Position numbers and translations under genes: made by a program. From Tubiluchus corallicola (Eukaryota > Priapulida > Priapulimorpha > Priapulimorphida > Tubiluchidae), in assembly GCA_030141605.1 (NCBI GenBank), contig JAQGDQ010000048.1, positions 498,001 through 558,000 on the forward strand: 60,000 nt of DNA, written 5' to 3'. Position 1 is the stretch's first letter, and each line of letters begins with the position of its first letter. The notes beneath the pieces are model-generated. The model ran no database searches. It had not been told where the DNA came from and was given only the letters and a program-made list of their open reading frames with translations. Below, in pieces: positions 49,122-60,000 of this stretch.

Positions 49122-51439
49122 GCTTGCAATTCTGTGGAATAGCAAAATTATCTGTGGACATTTTGAAATTTTGGCGTGCATTGGAAGCCATAAGTTTTTA
49201 GACATTAGTTAATAGCCGTGGCCGAATTTCTGATTAGTGCATTCATACATACGAAGTGACGATCTGACCATAACGGTAAGGCAGCACGGTGTATTGTTTA
49301 TGTATGTGCAAAAACCTTGGTACGACTTCGACAGAACATAAGCCTACGCCACATTTGTGGGGAAGGCTAACCTCTATAACGAGAAGTCTACCAAAGTGCC
49401 ATCCATTAGCAGAAGACGAACTACCTGGCAAACCGGAAAAATCACCATACACCGTTGAGTTTTGCTGAAGGTGTGGAGTTGCATCTATTTCACAAGAAGG
49501 ATCGCTTGTGTAATGGGATAATTGCTTCCATACAAACGCATGAAATAGACATTCATAAGCGAGCAGTCGGACTCCAGCTTTCATTAAATTGCAGCTTTCA
49601 GTATTTAGGACAAATTTATGAGAAGGAGCCGCAGGCACGTTAACAGTATGGGCGGACTTATAGAATATGGTAGATAAGTTAGGTGGCTCAGGTTATGTCC
49701 GGTTGGTCGTGCTTTAGTCTGACTCTTTTTGCAAGCTTAGATCCTCCCTTGGTATTAAATGGAATGGCATGATCAAATGTTAGCTAAACTCAAAGCCTGA
49801 GAGCTATATAAGCAATTATAACTGCGGCAGGGTTTGCAAAATGTTTGTTAAACGCTCATGTTGATCACGGTTGCACGATTTCAAATAAATAAAAAGCTCT
49901 CGTTTTATTCAATGGCTTTATGATGGTTTTCTAAATTAGCAGTCACAAGTTTACGACCTTTTTAGTAATTAATCTGCCGCTCTGTTGTTCTACAGACGTA
50001 TACTCTGTATACTTTGCTCACTTTTTCGGTAATGTTCAGTCAAGTTGGTTATACTGCTTAAACGAATCAATACTGTTAGCGCCAATTAGAGAAGCTTCTG
50101 GGTTGGCTCACGAGACCATGAGCTGGTGACCCGATTGGTGATATATTTTGATCACCAGTGACCCGATAACAGGGCATGCTGCGACCAAAAATAACTCAAG
50201 ATCCTTTTTACAAGATGCGATGCAGTTGAGTTGTTAACACTTGCATTTGACGAATTACTTACGGCTGTCAAGGTTACCTTAATAAGCATTCTGACCATCC
50301 GGACCAGAATAGATTCAATACAAAATTGTACAATAAGAGAGGCAGCTAGTAAATGTGGAAAAGCAGAAAAACACGTAATTAACTCAATTATGCAGCATGT
50401 GACACGCTCAAGTATGCAAGACTAGCTCCGTTTTTCATCGTAAACGTAAGGCTTAACTGCTTGAAAGTCAACGTAAACGTATGGCAAGTATACGGTTTAA
50501 CTTTAATCTAAAATAAATCAAGTTTAATTATCCTGTGTTTGTTCTTGAGAATTTTATAACCAATGGGTTAATGATGTCATTAATTATTATACAGAATCGG
50601 TCGAAACACTTTATTCGTGCATGCAGGCTGTGGAATTCTAAGAAATTGCGATCGCATTCTTTTATTTTTTGCACTATTAAATTTGTCCCTGTACGAAAAT
50701 CATTATACAAATACAAAAAGTGCTTTGTAGCCTTTAGTGAATGTAGAAGTGCCCGAACCTTAGTGTGAGGTGTAGAAAACTAAGAAATAGCACTAAAATT
50801 GCAATCTGATTTTCAAATGACCGCTGACATTGAGTAACGCACACAGTTCAAGACTGTTTAACTTGTATGGTCGAAAGCTTTCGCGTATTTTTACTTATTT
50901 AAAAAGTAAATTCTGAACTTTAAGCAGCACGGACGCACGCACATGCTCGCAAAATTACACCTGTGTTGAATAACTAAAGATATAGGTATAAAAAGTGTGA
51001 AACCGGCCGTGATTTTTATTGGATTTGTGTCAGCTTTGGATGTTATAAGGCGGTATAAGCAATCGCAGCAGGTTGTGAAGACAAAAATACGACTCTTGTT
51101 AAGAAACCACTTTGATCTCAGCTAGGAAATATTTTTCTTGAATTACAGCTTAATAACTTCGAGGAGTGCATTATATTTTATTATAGATACAGTTTTTCTT
51201 AGTACAACTGTTACATTGTCACACATTAAATATCACCAGCATGTGATTATACAATCTCTACTCCCAATTAAAATTACCGAGTATATTACTCCATTCTACA
51301 TAAGGACAAACAAATTGAAAATTTTTCAAAATGTAGCATAAACGTAAACAGGAAACTTTTTATATCGCATTGCTAAAACTTTTACTGTGCAGCTCTGTGG
51401 TACAACTTTTTCGATTAAAGGTTTAATCACAGAAAATTT
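49122..51439 (+). other. LRR-gene intron: unassigned ORFs only
   Basis: A 131-codon minus-strand frame (49,243-49,638) and a plus-strand frame (49,455-49,643) overlap in a patch that is less AT-rich than its surroundings. Neither product is recognised. The minus frame contains Cys and His but no zinc-finger spacing. Nothing else is supported. Confidence 0.4.
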
Positions 51440-51950
51440 GCATACAATAAAGGCATCTGCAAGTTATTTCAGCTACAATATGACTGTTCTGCAAGGGGAA
51501 TGTGTGTTCAACTTAAAATACCGTATTTCAACACTATAATTCGAAAATGTACATATTCACTTAAAAACAGACTGTCAAAAAGTTGTGATACTTTGGTACA
51601 AAACATATGGAATAGTGAATGCCGGTATCGTTCTAAAATTCACCAGCTCTGGCTTAAAATTTTATATATATATATATCAAACGGGCTATTATGACTTTAT
51701 TATATTTTTATTGCAGACTTTTTATTGTATTTACATACTCTTTATTTTTAGTACTACTTTTTAACTACTGATGTTTTATTATTTATAATACCTATGCGAA
51801 CGAAATGTGTGTGGGGGATGATTATATGTGCTGTATATAGAAGTGTGTTTTACTAATTTTTTGTGTAATGCTGTCTTTATGTTTATACTCCTGTTTTGTA
51901 TATAGAAGAAATTCTGTAATAAAGGTTTAAATTCAATTCAATTCAATCGT
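51440..51950 (+). pseudogene. LINE 3'-end remnant (RT C-terminus, 3' UTR and tail)
   Basis: An open stretch (51,500-51,694) encodes IRKCTYSLKNRL then SECRYRSKIHQLWLK. This resembles the short C-terminal tail after the RT in CR1/Rex-like LINEs (IRxxxYxxxxRL...SxxxxxSKxxxxW). It is followed by about 230 bases of AT/GT-rich sequence and a tail, TAATAAAGGTTTAAATTC then AATTC repeats (51,919-51,946). No catalytic domain is present, so the copy is 5' truncated and dead. Confidence 0.5.
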
Positions 51951-54640
51951 TAAACGTAGCGCAATACGTTTCTTCGAGCTCCGCTTAAATTTTGTTTTGT
52001 AAAACAAACGAAACAATCCCAAATTAAAGACGACACAAAAAGAAAAAGGAGAGGCCAAAAAATAGAAAATCGTTCTTAGAATCGGATTCGTTGCAGTTGG
52101 CGTCGCTATGAATATAATATTTACTTCAAAAGGCGATTAGAAACCACCGATATAGTGTTTTATTGTTATTAATGTGATTACAAGACATTGAAACATTGCG
52201 ACAAAAATACGATAAACACAACAAAAATGACCCCAATTAAATTAAGATGTTACTAGTCATTTTGATAGACATTGATCTAACCACATCAGAAAGAGAAAAC
52301 TGATTGTGCGAGATCAATTTCGTTGAAGGAAAAATTCACAAAGTTGATGTAGATTGTAGGCTATAATGAATATGATCGCACTTAAAGCTTTGTCGCTTGT
52401 GCCGATTCACCGTGAACGCAGCACGTAAATATTTCAGCTCTGGCTCGCATTACATGCATACAAATCACCTTTACATATATCATTTCATGAACATGAAACC
52501 GCTAGCAATAAAATGCAAAATGTATTTCGCGTGCATTAAATTGCACTTTGGCTGGCGTTGTATTACAGTACAACTACTATAAGTCATAGCTTATCTTCCA
52601 TAATAGTAAATATGGTGCTTTTTGCGTCGACAACTGAATTTCTGAACAAAAATGAATCTTTGATTATTTTAGAGCGTTGTACGTACGGTACCCATGTCTA
52701 GAAAGGTAAAACTATGATGATACATAGACTGATAAACCTATTCTAAATTCCGTTTGGCGATTTGCATAAAAAACTATTCGACATATTCATGCAGCCCTTA
52801 TAATATTAAAATTATTCGTTGCCTTTGTATGTTGAAATTGACTTATTAACTGAATTGATCCTGCTTCATATACAAGGATGTTGAAAATTGAGGTGGCATT
52901 ATTTTTTGCATAGATTGCGAATTCCAGAAATCAAGTACGTTTTCGAAATTGAAAAATCCTCTTTTGTGTATAGCTTCAAAATTACAAAAAATGAATAACA
53001 TATCACTTATAAACGCTTAAGCACAATGAAGCAAGCAGCGAAACATTTTATCGAAAAAAAGAATATAAGAGGCCCAAAATTAGAGCACTTAGCCGTCAAC
53101 ATAAAGTGTAATCTATGAGTGTCAATGAGTAAGGACATACTTTCACTCTATATGTGTAGGCCAACTGGTACTTTTAAATATTTTAGTGTAATTGATATGT
53201 ATTATTTAAGAAAAAAGTCGTTTTTTTATTTATTTCGATGATACAGTTCATTGTAATATAATAGTTTTCCAGCGTTGAATTATTACAAAATGTGTTGTTT
53301 GTTAACCTACCTCACTTCATTAAAGAAAATGCCGCAAGAAAACTGATGTACTGTATTTTGTCGGAAGCAACAATCAACAGCTAGAAGAGCTGCCAGAAGA
53401 GTACTGTAGCTGCTCTAGCTGTGTAAAAGAGTAGCGTCTCATCTTTTGAAAGAAAGTGCTCTAGTCTCAGTGGGACAAAGTTACCTCACCAGTACGCGTA
53501 TACCGCAATAAACTTACTATTAGTATACCCATGGGACTGTGCTTGTCATTACTATTGGTGTGACTATACTAGTCCTACTAATGCCTCTGAGCTGTATTGC
53601 TGTCTGTTCAATGCTTACACGTGATCTCTATATAAATAAAATTATGGCTTAATGGAAAAAGATTTTGTAATGAGATAGGGCCGGTAAATTGTTGTCCACT
53701 AACCTTCTAAATTAGCTCCTAATAACAGTAACTCCTGTTTGTAGAGCACTTGTTTTTCACAGTACACGATCCAGTGAGCCGCAATAGAAGCCATAAATGC
53801 TTCCCCGCAGCCCATGCAATCTCTACAACGCGTTGTTTACTTTGCAATAATTATGCTAAGCGCGTGTTTATTAACCTACCGGCTTTTAAATGGGTGTATT
53901 TCGTTCCGTCTAAGCCAAAAGCAACAGAAACTTTTACTATAAGAATTAATTATTGACATTACCAACAGAATTTTTATTAGCCTTTGTATCAAGATTTCTG
54001 AATTAGATTAGTCATCTCTAGAACAAAAGTAGATATTTTACTTTTTCTCTGTAGTAGATAAGATGTCAATTTTTTATTTTTTAAAATTTTTCGATTAATT
54101 TTTATCGATAAATAGATTTAACTGCCTATACTATTTATACAGACGCTAACTAAAATTTATCTTGTCTTTATCTTATACAATTATTAGTCAGCAGAAAAGA
54201 TCGACCACGAACAGGGTCTACCTGCATGAAGCAAAGACAGTATGTTAAATATAACCTCAGATACAAGTTCTCCCTTTTACAAAAACACGTATTTTACTGA
54301 ATTCTTTCTGAAATGAAGAAAAATAGTTAATTAATGAATTTGAATAAAATAAACCTGCTGACTCTGTGCTGCAGTATGAAGATTACTGATGACTATTTAC
54401 AAATACAGTGAATCCGTTATCAATTTTTGTAATTAAATTAGCGATTAAGGCAAGTTGTAGCTATATAGCACTGTTTGCGTTATTAAAATCAAAGCGCATT
54501 TTCCTAAACAAACAATTTGTCACTAACATGTCGAAGCAGTCAATATAGTCATCATCAGCATCTTTGTTGTCATGCCGGTTTCATAAGAGCTAAGGAATTA
54601 TATATTATCGGAATCCATGCGCCACTAATTGTTAATTTTT
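51951..54640 (+). other. LRR-gene intron: nothing recognised apart from a small hairpin
   Basis: AT-rich sequence. A stem formed by ACAGCTAGAAGAGCTGC and GTAGCTGCTCTAGCTGT lies at 53,377-53,422. No exon or RNA gene is supported. Confidence 0.45.
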
Positions 54641-54654
54641 ATTAATTTCTAAGT

Positions 54655-54682
54655 ACTAATAAAAATAATCTGAATCTGAAGT
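54655..54682 (+). mobile_element. Possible LINE tail
   Basis: AATAAAAATAATCTGAATCTGAA combines a poly(A)-type signal with two short direct repeats (ATCTGA), as at LINE 3' ends. There is no coding remnant upstream. Confidence 0.25.
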
Positions 54683-55947
54683 ACACTGAAAAAACTAAAG
54701 TAGAGCAATAGAGTAGGCTAAAGAAGCTTTACTGAAGTATTGGTGAATTTTGAAATACACACAATGTCAATGGAAAAAAATCAACGCTGATAATGCGGGA
54801 GAATTATGATAATTGTGCGTGACTTGTGTAATACTGGAGTAAAATTTAACTTTAATAATCATCTAGAAAGAGCAAGCAAATTTTTTTCGCGTGATCGAAA
54901 AAATTAATCAGCAATACGCAACCGGAACATTCCACGTAACATCGTAATGACAAATCAAACCACAACAATAAGCCAACAAAGCAGCAGTGATTAAATGACG
55001 ATTTAACAACGAAGACCTTGCGATTTTGGACCCTAGACGAAAAATTTCCGAAATAGAACTTGGAACTGCGCGATCTGTATACACCCTTATGGAGATGCTT
55101 TAAAAAATAACCTGCACTGCTTTGCCAACCAGATCTCTCGCTTGCCAAATAATAAAGAACTCCATTCAAGACTTGAAGACGGTTGTGTAGATGGTGTTCG
55201 GGCAACATTTTTAAAAAGTCGTCATGTCAGTCACTACGCGGTGTGGCCTAGGTGTTCTAGTAATAAAGTACCCATCTGTTTAAGTAATTCGGATAATTAA
55301 TATGAGAATGACTCCTAGAAACTAATGGAATTTATGTCACATCTAATATATCTAGTGTATAATTTCTTTTCAGAGAGATAAGTCTTTGCTAATCTTTTGA
55401 TCTTTTTTATTTATTCCTTACAAGTAATGGAATTAACTTCAAATTTGTTTTTACTGGTAATTTGGTAAAGCAAATTACTCTGCAAATTTAGTCATTAGAG
55501 AAGATTGAATTTCTCATGACACTAAAAATCATCACGCGACTACGCATATTTATCAGTTAAGCATAATAATTTAATATTACAAAATGGAAATTTGATTATA
55601 ATTCTCAATGGAATAGGGCGGAAAAAGGACAGTCATTGACGAAGTTTATCATTGTGCTGCCGTCTGGTAGGTAAAAAATAAAAATAGTTATTACACCATA
55701 CCCACAAACTGATTCATCTCAAAGAGCACTGAAAACACTTAGAAATACTTCTCTGATTTTCAGGTAAAAGTAACTATAGGTTCCCATTTTAATTCGAAAC
55801 CCCATTTTATAGGTTTTCTGCATTCCGCACTTTTGATTAGATTTTCTTGGTTTGTTGCATAAGTTATTGGAATCAGGTGTAATTTATCATACAGCAGAAC
55901 AAGATTTGCCGTTGCACGTAAATCACTTACGTTTTTTTTCTTTTTAG
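54683..55947 (+). other. LRR-gene intron, distal end
   Basis: A 118-codon minus-strand frame at 54,852-55,208 has no recognisable domain or splice support. The intron ends with a strong polypyrimidine tract at 55,931-55,947. Confidence 0.45.
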
Positions 55948-56019
55948 AATACTGACTGATTGTGAACTTTATGAGCTAACACCAGGAATATTCGACAATT
56001 TCGTTGGCCTGACTTATTT
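55948..56019 (+). CDS. LRR protein, second coding exon (one LRR)
   Basis: The acceptor TTTCTTTTTAG and donor TT|GTAAGTAT flank 72 bases, phase 2 to phase 2. The exon encodes one 24-residue leucine-rich repeat, ILTDCELYELTPGIFDNF then VGLTY. It fits L-x-L-x-x-C-x-L-x-x-L-x-x-G-x-F-x-x-[LF]-x-x-L, with Cys at the usual Asn-ladder position. One LRR per exon in phase 2 is typical of several animal LRR receptors, including glycoprotein-hormone-receptor/LGR genes. It follows the signal-peptide exon after about 32 kb; other exons in between cannot be excluded. Confidence 0.85.
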
Positions 56020-56257
56020 GTAAGTATACCAGTACGTAATCGTTTGCGATGTGTTAGCAAGCTCACTTAATTTTGTACTTTGAGTAGAAGGTCTACTTTC
56101 TAGTACTTTAAAATAGAGATATCAGTTCAACACAAAGTGTACGGTTATAACACACTAAATTCCTAGTACAGATGGCTAGCTTGAATGTATATATAGAAAA
56201 ACATGAGTGCTCAAACGTGTTTACCTACAGCAACGCTAGAAATAGTCTGAATAGAAC

Positions 56258-56806
56258 TTGTGTTTTAAGGTGACAGACCGTGAACTTCTAATTTTGAATA
56301 TATGTCAAATACGCAGAACAAAAAAAAATCACGACAAAGTAGCTAATCTCATTCACTGGGCTTTGTGTGGTAAATATGAACTACACAGAAGCTCTTGGTG
56401 GGAACATCATACTGACAAAGTTGCGGAAAGTCTAAAAGTCAAACTCCTAGGGAATTGTAACATTTTTGCGAATAAAGTAATACACCACAGATGCCCTGAC
56501 ATAACTGTAAGTGAGAAGGAAGACAAGAAAACTAATTGGCAACTAAGTAGTACCTTTGGTGCAAACAGAACTAAATATGTAGAGAAGGTTGAAAAATATA
56601 CTGACCTGGCAGTTGATGTAGGAAGAGTATGGGAAAAGGCAATTCGTACATTACCAGTAATAGCAGAATGCTTAGATGTGTTGAGAGGAACCTAGAAAAT
56701 ACACCGAAAAGGTTAGCAATTACAGGGAAATGTAAATGGCAGGCGGTACAGAAAAGCGAGATATTTTGGGATCAGCATACATCCTGAGACGATACTTGCA
56801 GAACTA
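56258..56806 (+). pseudogene. Decayed retroelement ORF C-terminus in the LRR gene
   Basis: The frame 56,258-56,695 encodes KKNHDKVANLIHWALCGKY, then CPDITVSEKEDK, then VEKVEKYTDLAVDVGRVWEKA and TLPVIAECLDVL. These segments resemble the conserved region after the RT domain of a widespread group of invertebrate LINEs (NHxxVxxxIHW...RPDIVV...EKxEKYxDLxxExxxxW...PVVIGALG). After a frameshift, ILGSAYILRRYLQN continues the family pattern to about 56,806. The frameshift and missing RT mark it as dead. It sits in the 1.4-kb intron between LRR exons 2 and 3. Confidence 0.75.
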
Positions 56807-56869
56807 AGAGTCTTGGGTGGACACCTCTTTGCGTTGATGGTAAACCAGCTGAGATGTGATATTATACAA

Positions 56870-56920
56870 TGATGTTGATGGTGATGATGACGACGACGAC
56901 GACGATGACGATGATGATGT
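56870..56920. repeat. (GAT/GAC)n trinucleotide tail
   Basis: GATGTTGATGGTGATGATGACGACGAC-type repeat about 65 bases after the retroelement remnant. It may be the simple-repeat tail of that element. Confidence 0.85.
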
Positions 56921-57384
56921 ATCGCAACGCTAGATTAGTATCGAAACTCCTCAAATCAAAATGCCCTTAATTAACTAAACTGAATTTATTTTAGTGAATA
57001 AAGGAAACTTAAGTGAATTTAGCTAGATAGGTACCCAGGCAGAACTCCTCTATGGACTGTGGTGCAAATATTCTTTATCTATAAATGCGAAAATTGGCCA
57101 GGCACAGTATCGACCAGGCAGAACCTGCTTAAACTAATAAAGCACCTCTAGATTTCTTGTTTAGACAATTTGTCCAAGTTCTAGCACTTCTTTTCTGTTT
57201 TTAGACGACTGTACTGCACTGCTGGTACTACCTGAATCAGTCAGTACCGTTGGTTGCACTTGCAAAAACTATCACGTGTCAGTTTTGATAACTATCACAT
57301 GCCAGTCTTGATGTAGTGCGCTTATAGCTTTGTTATTACAAACAATTTACACCCAATCAATTACTAATCGATATTTGAATGTAG
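56921..57384 (+). other. Intron between LRR exons 2 and 3: nothing recognised
   Basis: AT-rich sequence with two near copies of AACTATCACRTG..AGT.TTGAT around 57,267-57,312. No other structure. Confidence 0.45.
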
Positions 57385-57459
57385 GAGGATTAGTGATTGC
57401 AACCAGTTGTGGCACATCACAGAAGGAACATTCGACCAACTGAAGAACTTAAATATTCT
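57385..57459 (+). CDS. LRR protein, third coding exon (one LRR)
   Basis: The acceptor GAATGTAG and donor CT|GTAAGTAA flank 75 bases, phase 2 to phase 2. Reading on from the previous exon gives LRISDCNQLWHITEGTFDQL then KNLNI: a 25-residue LRR with Cys in the ladder position and one extra residue before the second Leu. The donor lies 22 bases before the long pentanucleotide array. The polypyrimidine tract at the acceptor is weak, but phase and LRR pattern both agree. Confidence 0.85.
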
Positions 57460-57481
57460 GTAAGTAAGCTGCTATAAATAG

Positions 57482-57780
57482 AATAGTATAGTATAGTATA
57501 GTATAGTATAGTATAGTATAGTATAGTATAGTATAGTATAGTATAGTATAGTATAGTATAGTATAGTGTAGTATAGTGTAGTGTGGTATAGTATGGTATG
57601 GTATAGTATAGTGTAGTATAGTATAGTATGGTATAGTATAGTGTGTGGTGTGGTGTGGTGTGGTGTGGTGTGGGGTGGGGTGGGGTGGGGTGGGGTGGGG
57701 TGTGGTGTGGTGTGGTGTGGTGTGGTGTGGTGTGGTGTGGTGTGGTGCGGTGTGGTGTAGTATAGTATAGTATAGTGTAT
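57482..57780. repeat. Compound pentanucleotide array (TATAG, GTGTG, GGGGT)
   Basis: About 300 bases of five-base units. They start as TATAG, pass through GTATG variants to GGTGT, then GGGGT at 57,671-57,700, back to GGTGT, and end as TATAG. The symmetric gradient indicates spread of point variants within one array. It fills over half of the 556-base intron between LRR exons 3 and 4 and begins 22 bases after the donor. Confidence 0.96.
57672..57700 (+). other. G-quadruplex motif, (GGGGT)n
   Basis: Six runs of four G, separated by single T, on the sense strand. Four-G tetrads with one-base loops are among the most stable quadruplex designs known, in DNA or pre-mRNA. Confidence 0.8.
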
Positions 57781-58015
57781 ATATTCTTTATTTTTTAGTT
57801 TATTCTCTATAGTTTTTTTATTGTCTTAGTAAAGAGTCTCTATTACCAACAGCAACAAATGAGGTTGTTGTTGCTGTTAGTCAAAACATTAACGTGCGAT
57901 GCGAGCTGATGCTGCGCTTTAAATTTTAGCCCGCATTCTTATTAGTTCACAGTCCTGATTAGTTCATTTCTTGGATCAAGAGTTTATGAATCAATATTGC
58001 AGTTTTTATTTTCAG

Positions 58016-58090
58016 AATCATACAACAATGCCTAAAATTGAAACACATAGGACCGGGTGTTTTGGGCACCTTTCCTCATCTTATGGAACT
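58016..58090 (+). CDS. LRR protein, fourth coding exon (one LRR); gene continues to the right
   Basis: The acceptor TTTTTATTTTCAG and donor CT|GTAAGTATTT flank 75 bases, phase 2 to phase 2. The peptide LIIQQCLKLKHIGPGVLGTF then PHLMEL is a third consecutive LRR with the same Cys and Gly positions. The GxF position holds Leu here (GVL). I found no further LRR exon between 58,091 and 60,000, so the remaining repeats, C-cap and any membrane domain lie outside the window. Confidence 0.85.
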
Positions 58091-58173
58091 GTAAGTATTT
58101 GATGCGAAACCAAATGGATTCTAATACTTAAAGGATGTACTGTACACTCGTTAGGGGCCTATACACAATCGCG

Positions 58174-58242
58174 TACACACACACACACACACATACGCGT
58201 ACACATGCACGCACATGCACACACACAAACACACACACACAC
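58174..58242. repeat. (CA)n microsatellite with interruptions
   Basis: CA dinucleotides interrupted by ATACGCGTACACATGCACGC. It lies 84 bases after LRR exon 4. Confidence 0.93.
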
Positions 58243-59799
58243 CGCCGAGGCTGGTCCGACCAAACGTGACCAAGATCTCTGTTTATATGGTTTGTTATAC
58301 TGTCTCATCTTAGAAGATTAATCTTGCTAATGTGTTCGAGGTAGTAGTGTTAGTCGTCCCATGACAAAGTCAAAGTATTTGCAGTTTGCCCTGTTGCTCA
58401 GCCACACCGTGAACAGTTTGTTAGGTAACAAATGTCATCATGCATTTTTTCAAATAACCTGTGCAGATCAAATAGTTCTACCATTTACATTTACCACTTT
58501 CAATATATTCAGCTATTTTCCTTCAAAGGAGCATACCTGTGCGAGAAACCGTGGAATAGGTTTACTTAAAAAACTCCATAAAGTACCGAACCTCATCTTA
58601 GCTGAATGGACGGGGTGTGTGTAATAAGATTATATAGATGTACCGTAATGATATTTATCGTCACCGCTGTTAGATACTATATACGAATACAAAGTGTTAC
58701 GTATCTTTCTACACATTTTGTCACTCTGCAAGCAAGGAAACAGCACTCAGAGATAACGATGCTCAACATTCCTAGTTGTGACAGGATGGGACCACATTCA
58801 TTACCAAGGATATTCATGTCAGCTAAAATACAAGGCTAGCAGATGTTTCCCTCAATGCTCTCTGCCAATATAGCCGCTGAAACTTTCTTGGACCAGGGGT
58901 CACCCATCCATTTACTGACTAGGCTCGGCGCAGCAAAGCACAGTAAGTCACCTCGCCCAGAAAATATTACCACTGACCTTTGTGACTCGAAAAAACTTAA
59001 AATACGTTTCTTCTGTGTAGAAAATCGAAACGCATTACAAATTGTATTGATTTTTTTTACAAAACAAAAAAGCAATTTAGTTTATAGCTTATCCGTAGTC
59101 TAGTAAAATAAATAGATCTAGCCTTAATAGCTGCGTTATCATTTTTCATCTTAAACGAGATTCTGTATTGATTTGCGACAAACCTGAACACTAGGCAGTT
59201 AAAATCAATGAGAAAAATCTCATTGATATTGACCTTCAAATATTAAGTATTTCTTGCATTACAGTTATTATCGTTGGGTATAAAAATCAAAGTACATATC
59301 AAAGTAGTGCGACGAGCGTCCTTCAAGTCTAAAGAACTAGCACACAATGGCTATACGTGCGCCGGTTAATCTAGCAAAAAATAGGTCCTTTAACCCGTTG
59401 ATTCTGTAATTATAATTAACTGTTTTCAACTAGTGTGAAACATGTTTATTTAGACATGTTTATTAAGAGAAGACGCGCGTAAGTAGCAACTAGGTGTTTT
59501 ATTTGAAATGAAAACGTGTGCCGAATACACTGACAGAATATCTTTAAGTAAACAAGTTTCACTATAATACAGAGCGTTTACAGTGAGTTTCAATCAACTA
59601 ACGACTACAATGTCTTTTTCTATGCACTGCACACAGCAAGTCAGGTTTCAGCATTCAATGGCAGGACCTATTTGAAGCGATATTTGAGGTATGACCGGAA
59701 TCTGGCTTAGGCTAATAGCAAGGATATACCTCTATGATGAGCTACTGAACCTCAAGCACGTTCAGATTTATCCTTTACAAGGTGAACAGGCAGAATCGG
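58243..59799 (+). other. LRR-gene intron after exon 4: nothing recognised
   Basis: Acceptor-like sites at 58,466, 58,874, 59,264 and 59,669 were read in the phase the LRR gene requires. None opens an LRR-patterned exon with a donor. Short ORFs on both strands are unsupported. Confidence 0.45.
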
Positions 59800-59895
59800 T
59801 ATGAAGAATAAACTAAGCGTCCAGGACGAGTATCGACCCTAGCCCGTCACGAACCATTCACGTGCAAGACCACTCGGTTATGAACTCTACCACAA
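59800..59895 (-). mobile_element. Possible tRNA-derived SINE fragment
   Basis: On the minus strand, GTAGAGTTCATAACCGAGTGG resembles a Pol III A box region and GGGTCGATACTCGTCC a degenerate B box about 45 bases later. No complete cloverleaf forms, so it is not a working tRNA gene. Confidence 0.35.
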
Positions 59896-60000
59896 AATTG
59901 TTCTTAACGTCATTTAACTGAAAAATTCTCATGTGAGCTAGTGTTAGACGAAGTTCTTATATGGTGCCAAGAATCTTTAAGAAACAGTACCAAGTGCAAA

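Noticed and set aside
54852-55208. 118-residue minus-strand ORF
   Set aside because: It has no recognisable motif, and frames of this size are expected by chance in 60 kb.
58467-58545. Candidate next LRR exon after the acceptor CCTGTGCAG
   Set aside because: In the required phase it reads without the Leu/Cys/Gly LRR pattern and lacks a good donor.
59670-59709. Short open stretch between a TTTCAG acceptor and a GTATGA donor
   Set aside because: Its 40 bases do not match LRR length or pattern, so it is probably chance.

Overview
The window is genomic DNA from an invertebrate animal. It is AT-rich, has spliceosomal introns with GT...AG borders and a eukaryotic tRNA-Ser with a long variable arm, and carries decayed LINE retroelements, many long microsatellites and animal-type leucine-rich-repeat (LRR) exons. 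I cannot name the phylum from the sequence. No prokaryotic operon, CRISPR array or virus-like gene was seen.

Bases 1-14,550 hold the 3' part of one plus-strand gene. A giant exon enters through the left edge, is open for more than 10.8 kb, and splices in frame through an 88-base exon (11,128-11,215) to a terminal coding exon (11,443-13,095). At least 4,208 residues are encoded. The protein is Ser/Asp/Glu/Asn-rich and mostly low complexity. It has three-plus copies of a 182-residue repeat at the left edge, acidic tracts, short predicted coiled coils near the end of the giant exon, and short linear motifs resembling LC8 and PP1 docking sites. I do not recognise the family. A long 3' UTR with two poly(A) signals follows. 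After it come a 247-base tandem duplication and a minus-strand tRNA-Ser(GCT).

Bases 15,467-23,448 are mostly non-coding. They hold a GA microsatellite and a possible CCAAT/NRF1-like promoter with a splice donor (18.17-18.54 kb). From 23,449 a second plus-strand gene starts: a candidate 5' UTR with three upstream ORFs, a signal-peptide/LRR N-terminal-cap exon (23,680-24,005), an apparent 32-kb intron, and three LRR exons (55,948-56,019; 57,385-57,459; 58,016-58,090). All are in the same phase (2-2) and join without a stop. The gene continues beyond the right edge. It should encode a secreted or cell-surface LRR protein.

The large LRR intron carries most of the other structure: degraded LINE fragments, an inverted-repeat unit between purine-rich tracts, a 39-base minisatellite, and an ETS/CRE promoter-like cluster upstream of a possible three-codon first exon (47,530-47,716) that could belong to a nested gene. 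The short introns between LRR exons hold another LINE remnant and a pentanucleotide array with a strong G-quadruplex motif. I did not find a clearly new biological system. The best leads are the unrecognised giant-exon protein, the LRR gene with its upstream-ORF leader, and the intronic ETS/CRE cluster.
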